Positions 10,291 through 20,058 of a DNA stretch of 64,000 nucleotides are shown here, piece after piece (position 1 is the first letter of the stretch; each line of letters begins with the position of its first letter). Position numbers and translations under genes: made by a program. The stretch is from Acetobacter malorum. GTDB taxonomy: Bacteria; Pseudomonadota; Alphaproteobacteria; Acetobacterales; Acetobacteraceae. The DNA lies in NCBI RefSeq assembly GCF_002153605.1, contig NZ_JOPG01000005.1, positions 248,001 through 312,000 on the forward strand, given 5' to 3'. The notes below the pieces were generated by a model, which saw only the letters and a program-made list of their open reading frames with translations, ran no database searches and had not been told where the DNA came from.

Positions 10291-12126
10291 ATGGCAATTG
10301 AGGCAGGCTTTCTGGATGAACTCCGCGCCCGCACGCCGCTGTTTTCAGTGGTGGGGCGGAGGGTTAAGCTCGCCCGGTCCGGCAGGAACTGGAAGGGCTG
10401 TTGTCCGTTCCACGGTGAGAAAACGCCGTCTTTCTATGTGTATGATGATCACTTCCACTGCTTTGGCTGCGGTGTGCATGGGGATGTCATCTCCTTTGTC
10501 ATGCAGATGGAAGGCAAAAGCTTTCCGGAAGCGGTGGAAGAACTGGCATCTGCGGCCGGGCTGGATGTTCCCAAAGACAATCGACGCTCTCAGGAAGAGG
10601 TGGCGCATACCCGGTCTCTGGGTGAGGTGCTGGAACTTGTGCAGGAGATCTGGTCTTCCGCGCTGTATTCGCCTTCAGGTCGTGCAGGGCTGGACTATCT
10701 GCTGGGGCGGGGACTGACCCGTGAGACGATTGAGACCTTCGGGCTGGGCTGGGCCGGAGATGGGCGCGGGAACCTGACGACGGCGCTGGCGGCCAAAGGT
10801 GTGACGCCGCAGATGATGGCAGAAGCCGGGCTGATGCGTCTGGACGAGGATGGTCGCCCCAAGGGTGAGTTGTTCTGGGGGCGCGTGACATTCCCCATCC
10901 GGGACCGGAAAGGGCGGCTGGTGTCCTTTGGGGGCCGTATTCTGGGGGATGGTCAGCCTAAATATCTGAATGGCCCGGAAACGGCCCTGTTTTCCAAGCG
11001 ACGCTTGCTGTTCGGGCTGGATCGGGCGCGGGCGGCGGTGCGGGCGCCCCGACCTAAGGGAACGCCTGCGACGGATCTGGTTGTGGTCGAAGGCTATATG
11101 GACGTCATCGCCCTGCATCAGGCCGGGTTTGGTGGGGCAGTCGCTCCGCTGGGCACCGCGCTGACGCCGGAGCAGCTTGAAGTGCTGTGGCAGGTCGATC
11201 GCGCACCTGTGCTGTGCTTTGACGGGGACGCTGCTGGCCGTCGTGCCGCAGCACGGGCGGCGGAAACCGCTCTGCCGCTGTTAAAAGAGGAGCGCTCGCT
11301 TCGTCTCTGCCTCCTGCCGGAAGGGGAAGACCCAGATAGTCTGGTGCGCTCACGGGGTGCGCAGGCGGTGGGGGATCTGTTCGCTTCGGCCAGTCCGCTG
11401 TCTGATGTGCTGTTTGATCTGCTGGCCGGAGGGGTGAGTAATCCGGGGCCGGAAGAGCGGGCGGCGCTGCGCCGCAAGCTGGTGGAAGCCGCGGCGCTCA
11501 TTCCTGAGAAGACTCTGGCGGCAGAATATCGCTCCACGCTGCTGGATCGGTTTTTTGAAACCTTCCGGCGGAAGAAAGGCGGCGGGTCTTTTGGGAAGGG
11601 AAATTCTTCCCCGGGCGGCAGTGGTAGCCGTGTGCCACAGGATATGCAGCCCTCCCGTGTGGATCCTGTGCGCGAGCGGCAGCGTATCCTTCTTGCCCTC
11701 CTGTTGCGTTACCCGGAACTGGTGCCAGAGGTGGAGGAGGCGCTGTGCCGCCTGAGTCTGCCGGAGGATTATTCCGAGCTGCGTGCCCTGCTGCTGGATA
11801 TGTCCGCAGAAGGGCTGCTGCCCGAAGATGGCAAGACGCTGCTGGAGGAACTGGCCGGACGGGAAGAGGAAGCTCTGGTGCGTTCTGTACTCACAGAAGG
11901 GCCTTTGCCCTTGAATCTGGAAGAAAAAGACACCTCACTGGCTGTGGCTATAAGAACACAGTGGTGGCATTTTTACGGATTGCTAAATTTTAGTCAGTTT
12001 CGAAAAGAAGTGGAGCAGGAGGTTGCGCGCTTCGCACAGGATGGGGCAGATATGGCGGAATGGAAGCGGCTACAGCCGAGGCTGGAGGCTTTGGCGGCGC
12101 TGCGGCGTGGGGAGATAGACGAGTAG
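10291..12126 (+). CDS. dnaG: DNA primase
   Basis: The 611-residue primase lays down RNA primers for replication. The CHC2 zinc ribbon uses Cys38, His41, Cys57 and Cys60 (CCPFHGEKTPSF and HCFGCG). The TOPRIM catalytic core has LVVVEGYMDVIALHQAGF and FDGDAAGRRAA. The C-terminal ~150 residues form a divergent helicase-binding region. It is upstream of rpoD and downstream of yqeY, part of the classic macromolecular-synthesis neighbourhood (without rpsU). Identification is firm. Confidence 0.97.
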   Translation: MAIEAGFLDELRARTPLFSVVGRRVKLARSGRNWKGCCPFHGEKTPSFYVYDDHFHCFGCGVHGDVISFVMQMEGKSFPEAVEELASAAGLDVPKDNRRSQEEVAHTRSLGEVLELVQEIWSSALYSPSGRAGLDYLLGRGLTRETIETFGLGWAGDGRGNLTTALAAKGVTPQMMAEAGLMRLDEDGRPKGELFWGRVTFPIRDRKGRLVSFGGRILGDGQPKYLNGPETALFSKRRLLFGLDRARAAVRAPRPKGTPATDLVVVEGYMDVIALHQAGFGGAVAPLGTALTPEQLEVLWQVDRAPVLCFDGDAAGRRAAARAAETALPLLKEERSLRLCLLPEGEDPDSLVRSRGAQAVGDLFASASPLSDVLFDLLAGGVSNPGPEERAALRRKLVEAAALIPEKTLAAEYRSTLLDRFFETFRRKKGGGSFGKGNSSPGGSGSRVPQDMQPSRVDPVRERQRILLALLLRYPELVPEVEEALCRLSLPEDYSELRALLLDMSAEGLLPEDGKTLLEELAGREEEALVRSVLTEGPLPLNLEEKDTSLAVAIRTQWWHFYGLLNFSQFRKEVEQEVARFAQDGADMAEWKRLQPRLEALAALRRGEIDE

Positions 12127-12282
12127 TTTTTACGAGGCGTGGGGAATGTTCGGCCCGCGTTCCTCTTGACTTCGGGGGCAGTATATCCCACGTCCTGCCC
12201 GCCCTGGAAAACTGAACAATTTGTGTTGAGCTGGTCGTTCTGCAACTTGTCAGAATGCAGCGGGGGGAGGAGCAGGTCTGGC

Positions 12283-14262
12283 ATGGCAACAAAGACAGCA
12301 TCGGGTAACGGAGCGCACTCAGCGGAGCAGGATGGTGATACAACCACCCTGGATACGCAGTCTGCCGCGGTCAAAAAGCTGATCGCGAAGGGGCGTGAGC
12401 GCGGGTACATCACGTTTGACGAGCTGAATGCTGTGCTGCCTCAGGACAAGATGTCCTCCGAGCAGATTGAGGACATCATGGCGATGTTGTCCGAAATGGG
12501 TATTCAGGTCGTCGAGAACGAAGAGAACGAAGAGGCCGAGTCTCAGAAGACTGAGAAAGCCGAGGGCGAAGAGGCGGAGGAAGCCGAAGAGGCTGAAACC
12601 GAAACCGCGTCCGGCAACGTCAACGCAGAAAATCTTGGCCGCACGGATGACCCGGTGCGCATGTATCTGCGCGAAATGGGCACGGTGGAACTGCTCTCCC
12701 GCGAGGGTGAGATTGCCATTGCCAAGCGCATTGAGGCTGGCCGGGATGAAATGATCGGCGGGCTGTGCGAAAGCCCGCTGACCTTCCGCGCCATCATCTC
12801 CTGGCACGAGAAGATCCGTAACAATGAAATGCTGCTGCGTGACATTGTGGATCTGGAAGCCATGCAGGCCGCGACCAACCCCATGGGGGAAGAAGGCACC
12901 GGCGATGCGTTTGAAAACGCAGAAGGCGAGAGCGAAGAGGGCGACGAGCCGGAAAACGAAGCTGAAGGCGAAGTTGAGGGAGAAGGCAGTGGCCTGTCTC
13001 TTTCCGCGCTGGAAGAAAAGCTGAAGCCGGAAATTCTCGCCCATTTTGAAGAAATTGAGCCGCTGTACGAAAAGCTGCGCAAGCTTCAGGTCAAGCGCAT
13101 TGATGTGCTGACCACGGGTGAGGAAGTGCAGGATCGCTCTGAGAAGATCTATGCCGCGCTGCGCGATGAGCTGGTGGGTAAGGTTGAGCAGGTGCATCTG
13201 CACAATAACCGGATTGAAGATCTGGTCATCCAGCTGAAAGAGCTGTTCCGTAGCCTGAACGTGCTGGAAGGCCGTATGCTGCGTCTGGCGGAAAGCTGCC
13301 GCGTATCGCGTGAAGACTTCCTCCTGAAATACCGTGGCCGCGAGCTGGACCCGGCATGGATGGACATGGTCTCAGCCCTGCCGGGCAAGTCCTGGAAGAA
13401 CTTTGTCGCCAAACATTCTGAAACCGTGATCGGCCTGCGGAATCAGGTGGCTGAGCTGGCTCAGGATACTGGTTTGCCGATTGGCGAGTTCCGCCGCGTT
13501 TACGCCACCGTTGCGCGGGGTGAGCGCGATTCCGCGCGCGCCAAGAAGGAAATGATTGAGGCCAACCTGCGTCTGGTGATTTCTATTGCCAAGAAATACA
13601 CCAACCGTGGGTTGCAGTTCCTCGATCTGATTCAGGAAGGCAATATCGGCCTGATGAAGGCCGTGGATAAGTTTGAATATCGCCGTGGCTACAAGTTCTC
13701 CACCTATGCAACATGGTGGATCCGGCAGGCGATTACCCGCTCCATTGCGGATCAGGCGCGGACCATTCGTATCCCCGTCCACATGATCGAGACCATCAAC
13801 AAGCTGGTGCGGACCTCCCGCCAGATGCTGCATGAGATTGGTCGGGAACCGGCACCGGAAGAACTGGCTGAAAAGCTGGGGATGCCGCTGGAAAAAGTGC
13901 GGAAAGTCCTCAAGATCGCCAAAGAGCCGATTTCTCTGGAAACCCCGATCGGGGATGAGGAAGACAGCCATCTGGGTGACTTCATTGAGGATAAAACGGC
14001 GATTATCCCGCTGGATGCTGCTATTCAGACCAACCTGCGTGAAGCCACAACCCGCGTGCTGGCCTCGCTCACCCCGCGTGAAGAACGCGTGCTGCGCATG
14101 CGCTTTGGTATCGGCATGAACACGGACCACACGCTGGAAGAAGTTGGCCAGCAGTTCAACGTGACGCGTGAACGTATCCGTCAGATTGAAGCCAAGGCTC
14201 TGCGTAAACTCAAACACCCCAGCCGCAGCCGCAAGCTCCGGTCCTTCCTGGATGATAACTGA
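12283..14262 (+). CDS. rpoD: RNA polymerase primary sigma factor RpoD (sigma-70)
   Basis: This is the housekeeping sigma factor. The start is ATG 12283 ([10 protein letters not shown]), with GGGGGGAGGAG upstream; the frame is open further upstream but without sigma features. Region 1.1 is followed by two strongly acidic Glu-rich tracts (near residues 78-110 and 208-235). Region 2 contains [42 protein letters not shown] and the promoter-melting segment [13 protein letters not shown]. Region 4 ends with [40 protein letters not shown]. The calculated product is 659 residues. Confidence 0.97.
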   Translation: MATKTASGNGAHSAEQDGDTTTLDTQSAAVKKLIAKGRERGYITFDELNAVLPQDKMSSEQIEDIMAMLSEMGIQVVENEENEEAESQKTEKAEGEEAEEAEEAETETASGNVNAENLGRTDDPVRMYLREMGTVELLSREGEIAIAKRIEAGRDEMIGGLCESPLTFRAIISWHEKIRNNEMLLRDIVDLEAMQAATNPMGEEGTGDAFENAEGESEEGDEPENEAEGEVEGEGSGLSLSALEEKLKPEILAHFEEIEPLYEKLRKLQVKRIDVLTTGEEVQDRSEKIYAALRDELVGKVEQVHLHNNRIEDLVIQLKELFRSLNVLEGRMLRLAESCRVSREDFLLKYRGRELDPAWMDMVSALPGKSWKNFVAKHSETVIGLRNQVAELAQDTGLPIGEFRRVYATVARGERDSARAKKEMIEANLRLVISIAKKYTNRGLQFLDLIQEGNIGLMKAVDKFEYRRGYKFSTYATWWIRQAITRSIADQARTIRIPVHMIETINKLVRTSRQMLHEIGREPAPEELAEKLGMPLEKVRKVLKIAKEPISLETPIGDEEDSHLGDFIEDKTAIIPLDAAIQTNLREATTRVLASLTPREERVLRMRFGIGMNTDHTLEEVGQQFNVTRERIRQIEAKALRKLKHPSRSRKLRSFLDDN

Positions 14263-14296
14263 GGTTCTCATCCGGCAGGCTGAGCCTGTGACGCGC

Positions 14297-14836
14297 ATGA
14301 AGGTTGATGTGACCTTCATGCGGATGCTGCGCCCTCCTGTAGGGGAAGGTCTGGCTCTGCCGGAAGGCTGGTCAGTCGAGACCAATGTCCGGCCTGATGT
14401 GGCCGGATATCGTCTGCTGCAAGACAAGGTGGGCCGGGATTATTGCTGGTGGATGCGTCAGGCTGCGTCTGATCGCGATTTGCAGCATTTTCTGGAAGAA
14501 GGACCTGCCAGCATTGCTCTGCTCCGTCATGGGCAGGCAATCCGCGGCTTTTATGAGCTCAATCTGTCCAACCCGCAGGATATCAATCTGTCCTATTTTG
14601 GCCTGTTCCCGGAAGCTATCGGGCACAGGGTAGGGCGCGCCTTTCTGGACAGGGCGGTTCGTCATGCCTGGTCGCTTGGGCCGCTCTGTGTGCGGGTCAA
14701 TACCTGCACGGCCGACCATCCCCGCGCTTTGCCGCTGTATAAGCAGGTTGGGTTTGAGCCTGTGCGCACGGTGGAAGAAACGTGGGATGTGCCCAACAGG
14801 CTCGGTTTGACAATTCCTGAGAGATTTCTGGTCTGA
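14297..14836 (+). CDS. GNAT family N-acetyltransferase
   Basis: The product of about 179 residues shows a GNAT fold. A central acetyl-CoA-binding segment is followed by LCVRVNTCTADHPRALPLYKQVGFEPVRTVEETWDVP, the usual 'N...A..LY...GF' ending. The substrate is unknown. The start is uncertain: ATG 14297 (MKVDVTFMRML) is used here, GTG 14288 is close, and an in-frame ATG at 14252 would overlap the rpoD stop region. The gene follows rpoD immediately and may be read through from it. It does not resemble RimI closely enough to name. Confidence 0.75.
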   Translation: MKVDVTFMRMLRPPVGEGLALPEGWSVETNVRPDVAGYRLLQDKVGRDYCWWMRQAASDRDLQHFLEEGPASIALLRHGQAIRGFYELNLSNPQDINLSYFGLFPEAIGHRVGRAFLDRAVRHAWSLGPLCVRVNTCTADHPRALPLYKQVGFEPVRTVEETWDVPNRLGLTIPERFLV

Positions 14837-14992
14837 ACTCTTGCTTTCTGGCCGGAAATGTGGTTGACACGCCATCTTCCCTGCCGGGTGCGCGGCATCG
14901 CTCCGGCTATACCCATTGCTCTGCCTGTGCAGGGCGCTGTTTGCCGGAACGGTCTGGCGCAGTCGGGTTGATACGATCCGAAGGGAGTACCC

Positions 14993-15466
14993 ATGCCACT
15001 TTACGAGACCGTGCTTATTGCACGTAATGACATTTCCCAGCAGCAGGTCGATGCTATCATCGACGGCATCATTGCTCAGGTCGAAGCCGACGGCGGCTCC
15101 GTCAAGAAGCGCGAATACTGGGGTCTGCGCACGCTCGCTTACCGTATCAAGAAAAACCGCAAGGGCCACTACGTCCTGCTGGGTCTTGAAATGAAAGCCG
15201 AGATGCTCAAGGAAATCGAGCGTCAGCTCGCCATCAATGAAGACGTTCTGCGTCTGCTGGCGCTGCGCGTTGATGAAATTGATGAAGCTCCGTCCCCGGT
15301 TCTGTCCCGCAAGGGTGATGACCGCGGCGACCGTGGTTTCCGTGGCCCGAAGCCGGCCGGACGCTTTGAAAGCGGCCGTGGTGGCCGTCGTTCTTCCGAA
15401 GATCGTGAAGAATATCGCGCCCGTGATGAAAAGCCGGCTGAAGCAGCCAGCACCGAAGCGGAGTGA
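14993..15466 (+). CDS. rpsF: 30S ribosomal protein bS6
   Basis: The 157-residue product starts [15 protein letters not shown] and carries the bS6 ferredoxin-like fold with [22 protein letters not shown]. The last ~50 residues form a charged tail rich in Arg, Gly, Glu and Ala, longer than the E. coli tail. It heads the usual rpsF-rpsR-rplI operon. AAGGGAG lies 6 nt before the ATG. A TTGACA at 14864-14869 could be a -35 element, but no good -10 follows at the right distance. Confidence 0.96.
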   Translation: MPLYETVLIARNDISQQQVDAIIDGIIAQVEADGGSVKKREYWGLRTLAYRIKKNRKGHYVLLGLEMKAEMLKEIERQLAINEDVLRLLALRVDEIDEAPSPVLSRKGDDRGDRGFRGPKPAGRFESGRGGRRSSEDREEYRARDEKPAEAASTEAE

Positions 15467-15471
15467 GCAGC

Positions 15472-15747
15472 ATGTCTGAAACGACCGAAATCAATCCCGC
15501 CGCACGTCGCCCTGCTGTAGGTGCCCGTCGTCCGTTCTACCGTCGTCGTAAGTCCTGCCCGTTCTCCGGCCCGAATGCGCCGAAGATCGACTACAAGGAC
15601 GTACGTCTGCTGAGCCGTTTCCTGTCCGAACGTGGCAAGATCGTGCCGAGCCGTATTACGGCGGTTTCCGCAAAGAAGCAGCGTGAGCTGGCCCAGGCTA
15701 TCAAGCGCGCCCGCTTCCTTGCTCTGCTTCCCTACGTGATGAGCTGA
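15472..15747 (+). CDS. rpsR: 30S ribosomal protein bS18
   Basis: The 91-residue product contains the S18 core [20 protein letters not shown] and [30 protein letters not shown]. The start is ATG 15472, preceded by GGAG at 8 nt spacing that overlaps the rpsF stop region. S18 binds next to S6 on the platform of the 30S subunit, and the operon order reflects that. The CPFSG cysteine is conserved. Confidence 0.96.
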   Translation: MSETTEINPAARRPAVGARRPFYRRRKSCPFSGPNAPKIDYKDVRLLSRFLSERGKIVPSRITAVSAKKQRELAQAIKRARFLALLPYVMS

Positions 15748-15757
15748 GAGGGCGATC

Positions 15758-16357
15758 ATGGCTGCTACAGAAGTGATCCTGCTTCAGCGCGTTGAACATC
15801 TGGGTCAGATGGGCGATGTGGTGAAGGTTCGTCCGGGTTATGCCCGTAACTTCCTGCTGCCGCAGGGCAAGGCTATTCGTGCAAACGAAGCCAACCGTTC
15901 ACGCTTCGACCGTGAACGCGCCCAGCTTGAGGCACAGAACATCAAACGTCGTGAAGAAGCCGAGCGTCTCTCCGAGCGCATGGAAGGTCTGGCCGTTGTG
16001 CTGATCCGCCAGGCTGGTGACAGCGGCAGCCTGTATGGCTCCGTGTCCACCCGTGACGTTGCTCAGGTTGTGACCGAAGCTGGTTTCACCATCTCCCGTC
16101 AGCAGGTCTTCCTGGCTCATCCGATCAAGTCTCTTGGTCTGTATGAAGTCAAGGTTGCTCTGCACCCGGAAGTTGTTGTGCCGGTTGTGGTCAACGTTGC
16201 CCGTTCTGCTGAAGAAGCTGAGCGTCAGGCACGCGGTGAAGCCGTGAGCGTTGAAGAAGAAGCAGAAATGGCTGGTGATGAAGCCGTGATCGAAGGCGAC
16301 ATCGTCGCTGACGACGCGGAAGCACCGGCAGCAGAAGAAAACAAAGCCGACGCCTGA
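15758..16357 (+). CDS. rplI: 50S ribosomal protein bL9
   Basis: The 199-residue product has the N-terminal L9 signature [34 protein letters not shown], the long connecting helix and the C-terminal domain ([16 protein letters not shown]). An acidic tail of about 45 residues ([20 protein letters not shown]) extends beyond the E. coli length of about 149. It is the last gene of the rpsF operon, 10 nt after rpsR, and is followed by a strong terminator. Confidence 0.96.
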   Translation: MAATEVILLQRVEHLGQMGDVVKVRPGYARNFLLPQGKAIRANEANRSRFDRERAQLEAQNIKRREEAERLSERMEGLAVVLIRQAGDSGSLYGSVSTRDVAQVVTEAGFTISRQQVFLAHPIKSLGLYEVKVALHPEVVVPVVVNVARSAEEAERQARGEAVSVEEEAEMAGDEAVIEGDIVADDAEAPAAEENKADA

Positions 16358-16388
16358 TCGTCGTCTTTTTTCTGCTATGCTTTCAAAA

Positions 16389-16419
16389 GGGTCCGGAAAG
16401 TATTTCCGGGCCCTTTTTT
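16389..16419 (+). terminator. Rho-independent terminator of rpsF-rpsR-rplI
   Basis: GGGTCCGGAAA (16389-16399) pairs with TTTCCGGGCCC (16403-16413) with one G-U pair and a 3-nt loop, followed by six T residues. Confidence 0.92.
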
Positions 16420-16464
16420 GTGCTTTATTATCAGGTATTTTCATGGCCATGACGGAGTAAGTGC

Positions 16465-17676
16465 ATGAACCGCATTCTGGACCGGATATTACGGCACTTT
16501 ATTTCCTCGGGGCGGCTGCATGTTGCCTGGCCCGATGGAAGCCAGACGCATTATAGCGGCAGCAAGCCGGGCCCTGAGGCGGGCATGAAGCTGCTGGATA
16601 ACGCCAGCGCACGTGCTCTGGCCATGAACCCCGGTCTGGGTTTTGGTGAAGGCTACATGAATGGCGGCATCCAGCCGATGGACTGCACGCTATATCAGCT
16701 GCTGGACCTGCTGATGCTCAATGCCATGTCACCCGGTCACCTGCCGGAGCAGATTGCCAGCACGTTCCGCTATGCCTGCCGGAACTGGATCCAGTTCAAC
16801 CCGATCAAACGTGCCCGCCAGAATGTGGCGCATCATTATGATCTGGATAGCCGCCTGTATGATCTGTTTCTGGACAAGGACCGGCAATATTCCTGTGCGT
16901 ATTTCCGGCGGGGCGATGAGACGCTGGATGAGGCGCAGGAAGCCAAGAAAAAGCATATTGCTTCCAAGCTGCTGCTGAACAAACCGGGGCTGGAAGTGCT
17001 GGATATCGGCTGTGGCTGGGGCGGTATGGCGCTGACACTGGCGCGGGATTACGGTGCGATTGTTACCGGCATCACCCTTTCGGAAGAGCAGCTAACCATT
17101 GCCCGCCGCAGGGCGCAGGAAGAAGGGCTGGAAGGCCGCGTGCGCTTTGAAATGCTCGATTACCGCAACCTTCAGCGTCGGTTTGACCGGATTGTCTCCG
17201 TTGGCATGTTCGAGCATGTGGGCGTGCATCACTACCACCAGTTTTTCGAGATTCTCAAAAACAGCCTGACGGATGATGGTGTGGCGCTGCTGCATTCCAT
17301 CGGGCGGAATGACGGTCCCGGCACGACCAATCCGTGGATCAACAAATATATTTTCCCCGGTGGGTATTCACCGTCTCTAAGTGAAGCATTTGCTGCCGTA
17401 GAGCGGTCTGGCCTGTGGGTGACGGATTGTGAAATCCTGCGTCTGCATTACGCCAAGACCATTGCTATCTGGCGGGAGCGGTTTGCTGCGAACCGTGCCA
17501 AAGCAGTGGCACTGTATGATGAGCAGTTTGCGCGGATGTTCGAGTTCTATCTGGACGCCGCAGAACTGTCTTTCCGCGTGCAGGGCCACATGAACTTCCA
17601 GATGCAGATTGCCCGCTCCATTGATGCCGTGCCGTTGACGCGGGATTACATGGCGGAGGCGGAAGGTCCGGCCTGA
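16465..17676 (+). CDS. cfa: Cyclopropane-fatty-acyl-phospholipid synthase
   Basis: The 403-residue SAM-dependent enzyme adds a methylene bridge to unsaturated acyl chains of membrane phospholipids, a change linked to acid and solvent tolerance. The SAM-binding motif is VLDIGCGWGGMAL. Further CFA signatures are NVAHHYDLDSRLYDLFLDKDRQYSCAYF, GITLSEEQ, IVSVGMFEHVGVHHY and NPWINKYIFPGGYSPSL. Length is typical (about 380-420). The gene has its own terminators on both sides, so it is probably monocistronic. Confidence 0.94.
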   Translation: MNRILDRILRHFISSGRLHVAWPDGSQTHYSGSKPGPEAGMKLLDNASARALAMNPGLGFGEGYMNGGIQPMDCTLYQLLDLLMLNAMSPGHLPEQIASTFRYACRNWIQFNPIKRARQNVAHHYDLDSRLYDLFLDKDRQYSCAYFRRGDETLDEAQEAKKKHIASKLLLNKPGLEVLDIGCGWGGMALTLARDYGAIVTGITLSEEQLTIARRRAQEEGLEGRVRFEMLDYRNLQRRFDRIVSVGMFEHVGVHHYHQFFEILKNSLTDDGVALLHSIGRNDGPGTTNPWINKYIFPGGYSPSLSEAFAAVERSGLWVTDCEILRLHYAKTIAIWRERFAANRAKAVALYDEQFARMFEFYLDAAELSFRVQGHMNFQMQIARSIDAVPLTRDYMAEAEGPA

Positions 17677-17719
17677 CGGTCAGATCTTATTTGCAGGCTC
17701 ATCCAGCCCAAAAAAGAAA

Positions 17720-17755
17720 AGCATCTGTCCCTCTGTAGGGCAGACGCTTTTTTTT
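17720..17755. terminator. Bidirectional terminator between cfa and rsmA
   Basis: AGCATCTGTCCC (17720-17731) pairs with GGGCAGACGCT (17738-17748), allowing mismatches, followed by eight T on the + strand. An A-rich run on the left would give a weaker U-tract for leftward transcripts ending after rsmA. Confidence 0.8.
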
Positions 17756-17792
17756 GGTTCTGGAGCAGAAAATTCTGTTCGGGGCGGACTGA

Positions 17793-18632
17793 TCAGCCTT
17801 TGGCGGAAAGAGCCAGATGCGTGCGGGCGAGGCTGTCAAATTCCGCGATGGTAAGCGTTTCGGCCCGGCGGGTGCCGTCAATGCCGGTCTCGGCCAGCAG
17901 GCGTTCGCCGTGCAGGCCTTTCAGAGAACCGCGCAGCATTTTGCGACGCTGCCCGAAGGCGGCGGCGGTGACCCGTTCCATGGCTTTGAACAGAGCAGGT
18001 TCAGGCTGCTGGGCGTGCGGGGTGATGCTGACAACAGCAGACCAGACCGCAGGCGGGGGGGAGAATGCTCCCGGTGGCAGCTTCATGACAATCGCACACT
18101 GTGCGCACCACTGCGCCAGAACACCGAGCCGCCCGTAATGAGATGAGCCCGGCTGTGCACAGATCCGCTCGACAACCTCAAGCTGGAACATGAGGGTCAG
18201 CCGTTCCCACGCATTTCCCTGTCGTAGCCAGCCAACCAGAAGAGGGGTGGCGACGTTGTAGGGGAGGTTGGCGACAATGTGCCGAGGGGCAGGGCACAGG
18301 GTTGTCAGATCCTGTTTGAGCGCGTCCGCTTCCACCAGTTTGAGGCGGTCAGGATAGAAGGCAATGAGTTCCCGAATAATTTCGGCGGCACGTGGATCAA
18401 CTTCCACGGCGGTGACCGAGGCGGCCTTGGTGCCCAGCAAAGCGCGCGTCAGCCCACCGGGGCCCGGGCCGACTTCCACTACATGCCGCCCGTCCAGTGA
18501 GCCAGCCAGAGCAGCAATGCGGTTGGTAATGTCAGGATCAAGCAGGAAGTGCTGACCAAGCGCCTTGCGGGCGTCCAGCCCGTGCCGGCTGATAACGTCC
18601 TTTAGGCTTTCAAGACCGGAGAGAGCCGTCAT
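17793..18632 (-). CDS. rsmA: 16S rRNA (adenine1518-N6/adenine1519-N6)-dimethyltransferase
   Basis: The 279-residue KsgA/RsmA enzyme dimethylates two adjacent adenines in the 3' hairpin of 16S rRNA late in 30S assembly. Signatures are KALGQHFLLDPDITNRIA, the SAM loop VVEVGPGPGGLTRALL, acidic AVEVDPRAAE, and the catalytic NLPYNVATPLL. The C-terminal helical domain has FGQRRKMLRGSLKG. Its ATG overlaps the stop of the upstream SurA-like gene (ATGA), so it is the last gene of the lptF-lptG-lptD-surA-rsmA operon. Confidence 0.96.
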   Translation of the reverse strand: MTALSGLESLKDVISRHGLDARKALGQHFLLDPDITNRIAALAGSLDGRHVVEVGPGPGGLTRALLGTKAASVTAVEVDPRAAEIIRELIAFYPDRLKLVEADALKQDLTTLCPAPRHIVANLPYNVATPLLVGWLRQGNAWERLTLMFQLEVVERICAQPGSSHYGRLGVLAQWCAQCAIVMKLPPGAFSPPPAVWSAVVSITPHAQQPEPALFKAMERVTAAAFGQRRKMLRGSLKGLHGERLLAETGIDGTRRAETLTIAEFDSLARTHLALSAKG

Positions 18633-19978
18633 ACGCCCTTCAGCTTGATACGCATGTCGATCATGGCTTTGCGGTGCAGGTCACTGTCCAGCTGGCGGGC
18701 TGTCTGCTCCACGCGCTCATTCATCAGCTGGTCAGCAATTTCGCTGGGCGAGCGGTCAGCAAAGTTCTTTTCTTTTTTGGAGCAGACCATGATCAGGTCA
18801 ATCCCATCCGTGGAAACCAGCGGACGGGAGACCTTGTTCAGCGGCAGGGATTCCAGAAGACCGCGCATCTGCGGGTTCATACGTTCCAGCTGGAGTTCAC
18901 CGGGGTCGGACGGTCTTCTTTCCCCATTTTGCTGGTTGATGGCGGCCACTTCGTCACAGGAATGCACGGTCTGCGCAATCTTGACGGCTTTTTGCAGGGT
19001 CTGCTGCTGCTGGGGCGTGATGTGCTCCGGGTTGAGCTCGGCATCAAACGGCAGGAAGGCCTGACGGATGCTAATGACATGCCCCGGCTGGTGGCCGATA
19101 ATCCGCTTGCCATTAACGGTGATGATCACAAACCCGCCGGGCACTTTGATGGGGTTGGAGATGGCACCAGCGCCGACTGGCATCTGTTTGATCATGTCGA
19201 TCACAGCCGGGTCCAGCTCATCTTCCTGCACCCAGCCCATGGAGCCACCATCAAGCGCGGTCTGGCTCTGGGAGAACTGGGCCGCCACAATCGGGAAAGG
19301 CGCACCTTTACGCAGTTCCTGAATAACCGTGTTGGTAAAGGCCAGTTCTTCTTCCGCATGGCGCGGATCGTCTACCTTCACGAAGATTTCGCTCAGGTTA
19401 TATTCCGTGCGGCCGTCCTGCCGTTTCAGGGCGTCTTCACGCTGAGCAATTTCTTTGGCGGAAACGCGGCCACGCGCCCCCAGCTCCTGCCGCAACACCT
19501 GCACCCAGCCAATCTGGACCCGGATCTGGTCGATCAGCGTCGTCAGGGAGACGCCATCCTGTGCCAGCCGGTCCCGCAGGGCGTTTTCCGGCATGCCATT
19601 GCGGCGCTCAATGCCGGCAATGGCGGCGGCAATCTGCTCAGGCGGCGTGTTGATATGGCGGGAGAGAATTTCCTGCGTGCGCAGGCGTTCATCAATCAAC
19701 TGGCGGATAATCTGCGGACGCAGGCGCTGCATCAGCTCGTCATTGACCGGAAGGCCAGTTGAGAGAGCGAACAGCTTGCCACGATTATCCACATCACGCG
19801 TGGTCAGCGGAATGCTGTTGACCACGGCAATAATGGTGTCGTCCGGGCGAGGGGCTTTGGCGGCCGCTGATGAGGCCGCAGCTTCCTGCGTCTGCCCGCG
19901 ATGAGGGGCCGCATGGGCAACGGAGGCCAGTGTCAGAGCCGTAAGGGAGCAGGCCAGTGTAAGAGAGCGCAGACGCAT
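18629..19978 (-). CDS. surA: SurA-like periplasmic peptidylprolyl isomerase/chaperone
   Basis: The product has a clean signal peptide (MRLRSLTLACSLTALTLASVAHA), a SurA N-terminal chaperone domain (IIAVVNSIPLTTRDVDNR ... RPQIIRQLIDERLRTQEI) and a parvulin-type rotamase domain (LSEIFVKVDDPRHAEEEL ... AAQFSQSQTALDGGSMGWVQEDEL). Only one parvulin domain is obvious, as in many alphaproteobacterial SurA proteins. It probably escorts outer membrane proteins such as LptD, encoded just upstream. ATG 19978 (449 residues) starts at the signal peptide. An in-frame ATG at 20062 overlaps the lptD stop (ATGA) and would add 28 residues, a long n-region. Confidence 0.88.
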   Translation of the reverse strand: MRLRSLTLACSLTALTLASVAHAAPHRGQTQEAAASSAAAKAPRPDDTIIAVVNSIPLTTRDVDNRGKLFALSTGLPVNDELMQRLRPQIIRQLIDERLRTQEILSRHINTPPEQIAAAIAGIERRNGMPENALRDRLAQDGVSLTTLIDQIRVQIGWVQVLRQELGARGRVSAKEIAQREDALKRQDGRTEYNLSEIFVKVDDPRHAEEELAFTNTVIQELRKGAPFPIVAAQFSQSQTALDGGSMGWVQEDELDPAVIDMIKQMPVGAGAISNPIKVPGGFVIITVNGKRIIGHQPGHVISIRQAFLPFDAELNPEHITPQQQQTLQKAVKIAQTVHSCDEVAAINQQNGERRPSDPGELQLERMNPQMRGLLESLPLNKVSRPLVSTDGIDLIMVCSKKEKNFADRSPSEIADQLMNERVEQTARQLDSDLHRKAMIDMRIKLKGV

Positions 19979-20058
19979 GCAGGACAGTCTTTCAGCTTTC
20001 CGCCGGAGAACGGGAATAATCTTGAATACCGGAGACGACAGGTTTTTTGAAGCACTGA

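Noticed and set aside
10047-10301. An 84-codon rightward frame ahead of dnaG.
   Set aside because: No ribosome binding site, basic low-information product, overlaps the dnaG start.
12165-12190. TTGACT followed by TATATC upstream of rpoD as a promoter.
   Set aside because: The spacing is only 10 nt, too short for sigma-70, and it does not fit a heat-shock sigma site either.
12139-12282. RpoD N-terminal extension from 12139.
   Set aside because: No sigma features; ATG 12283 has a strong ribosome binding site and the expected N-terminus.
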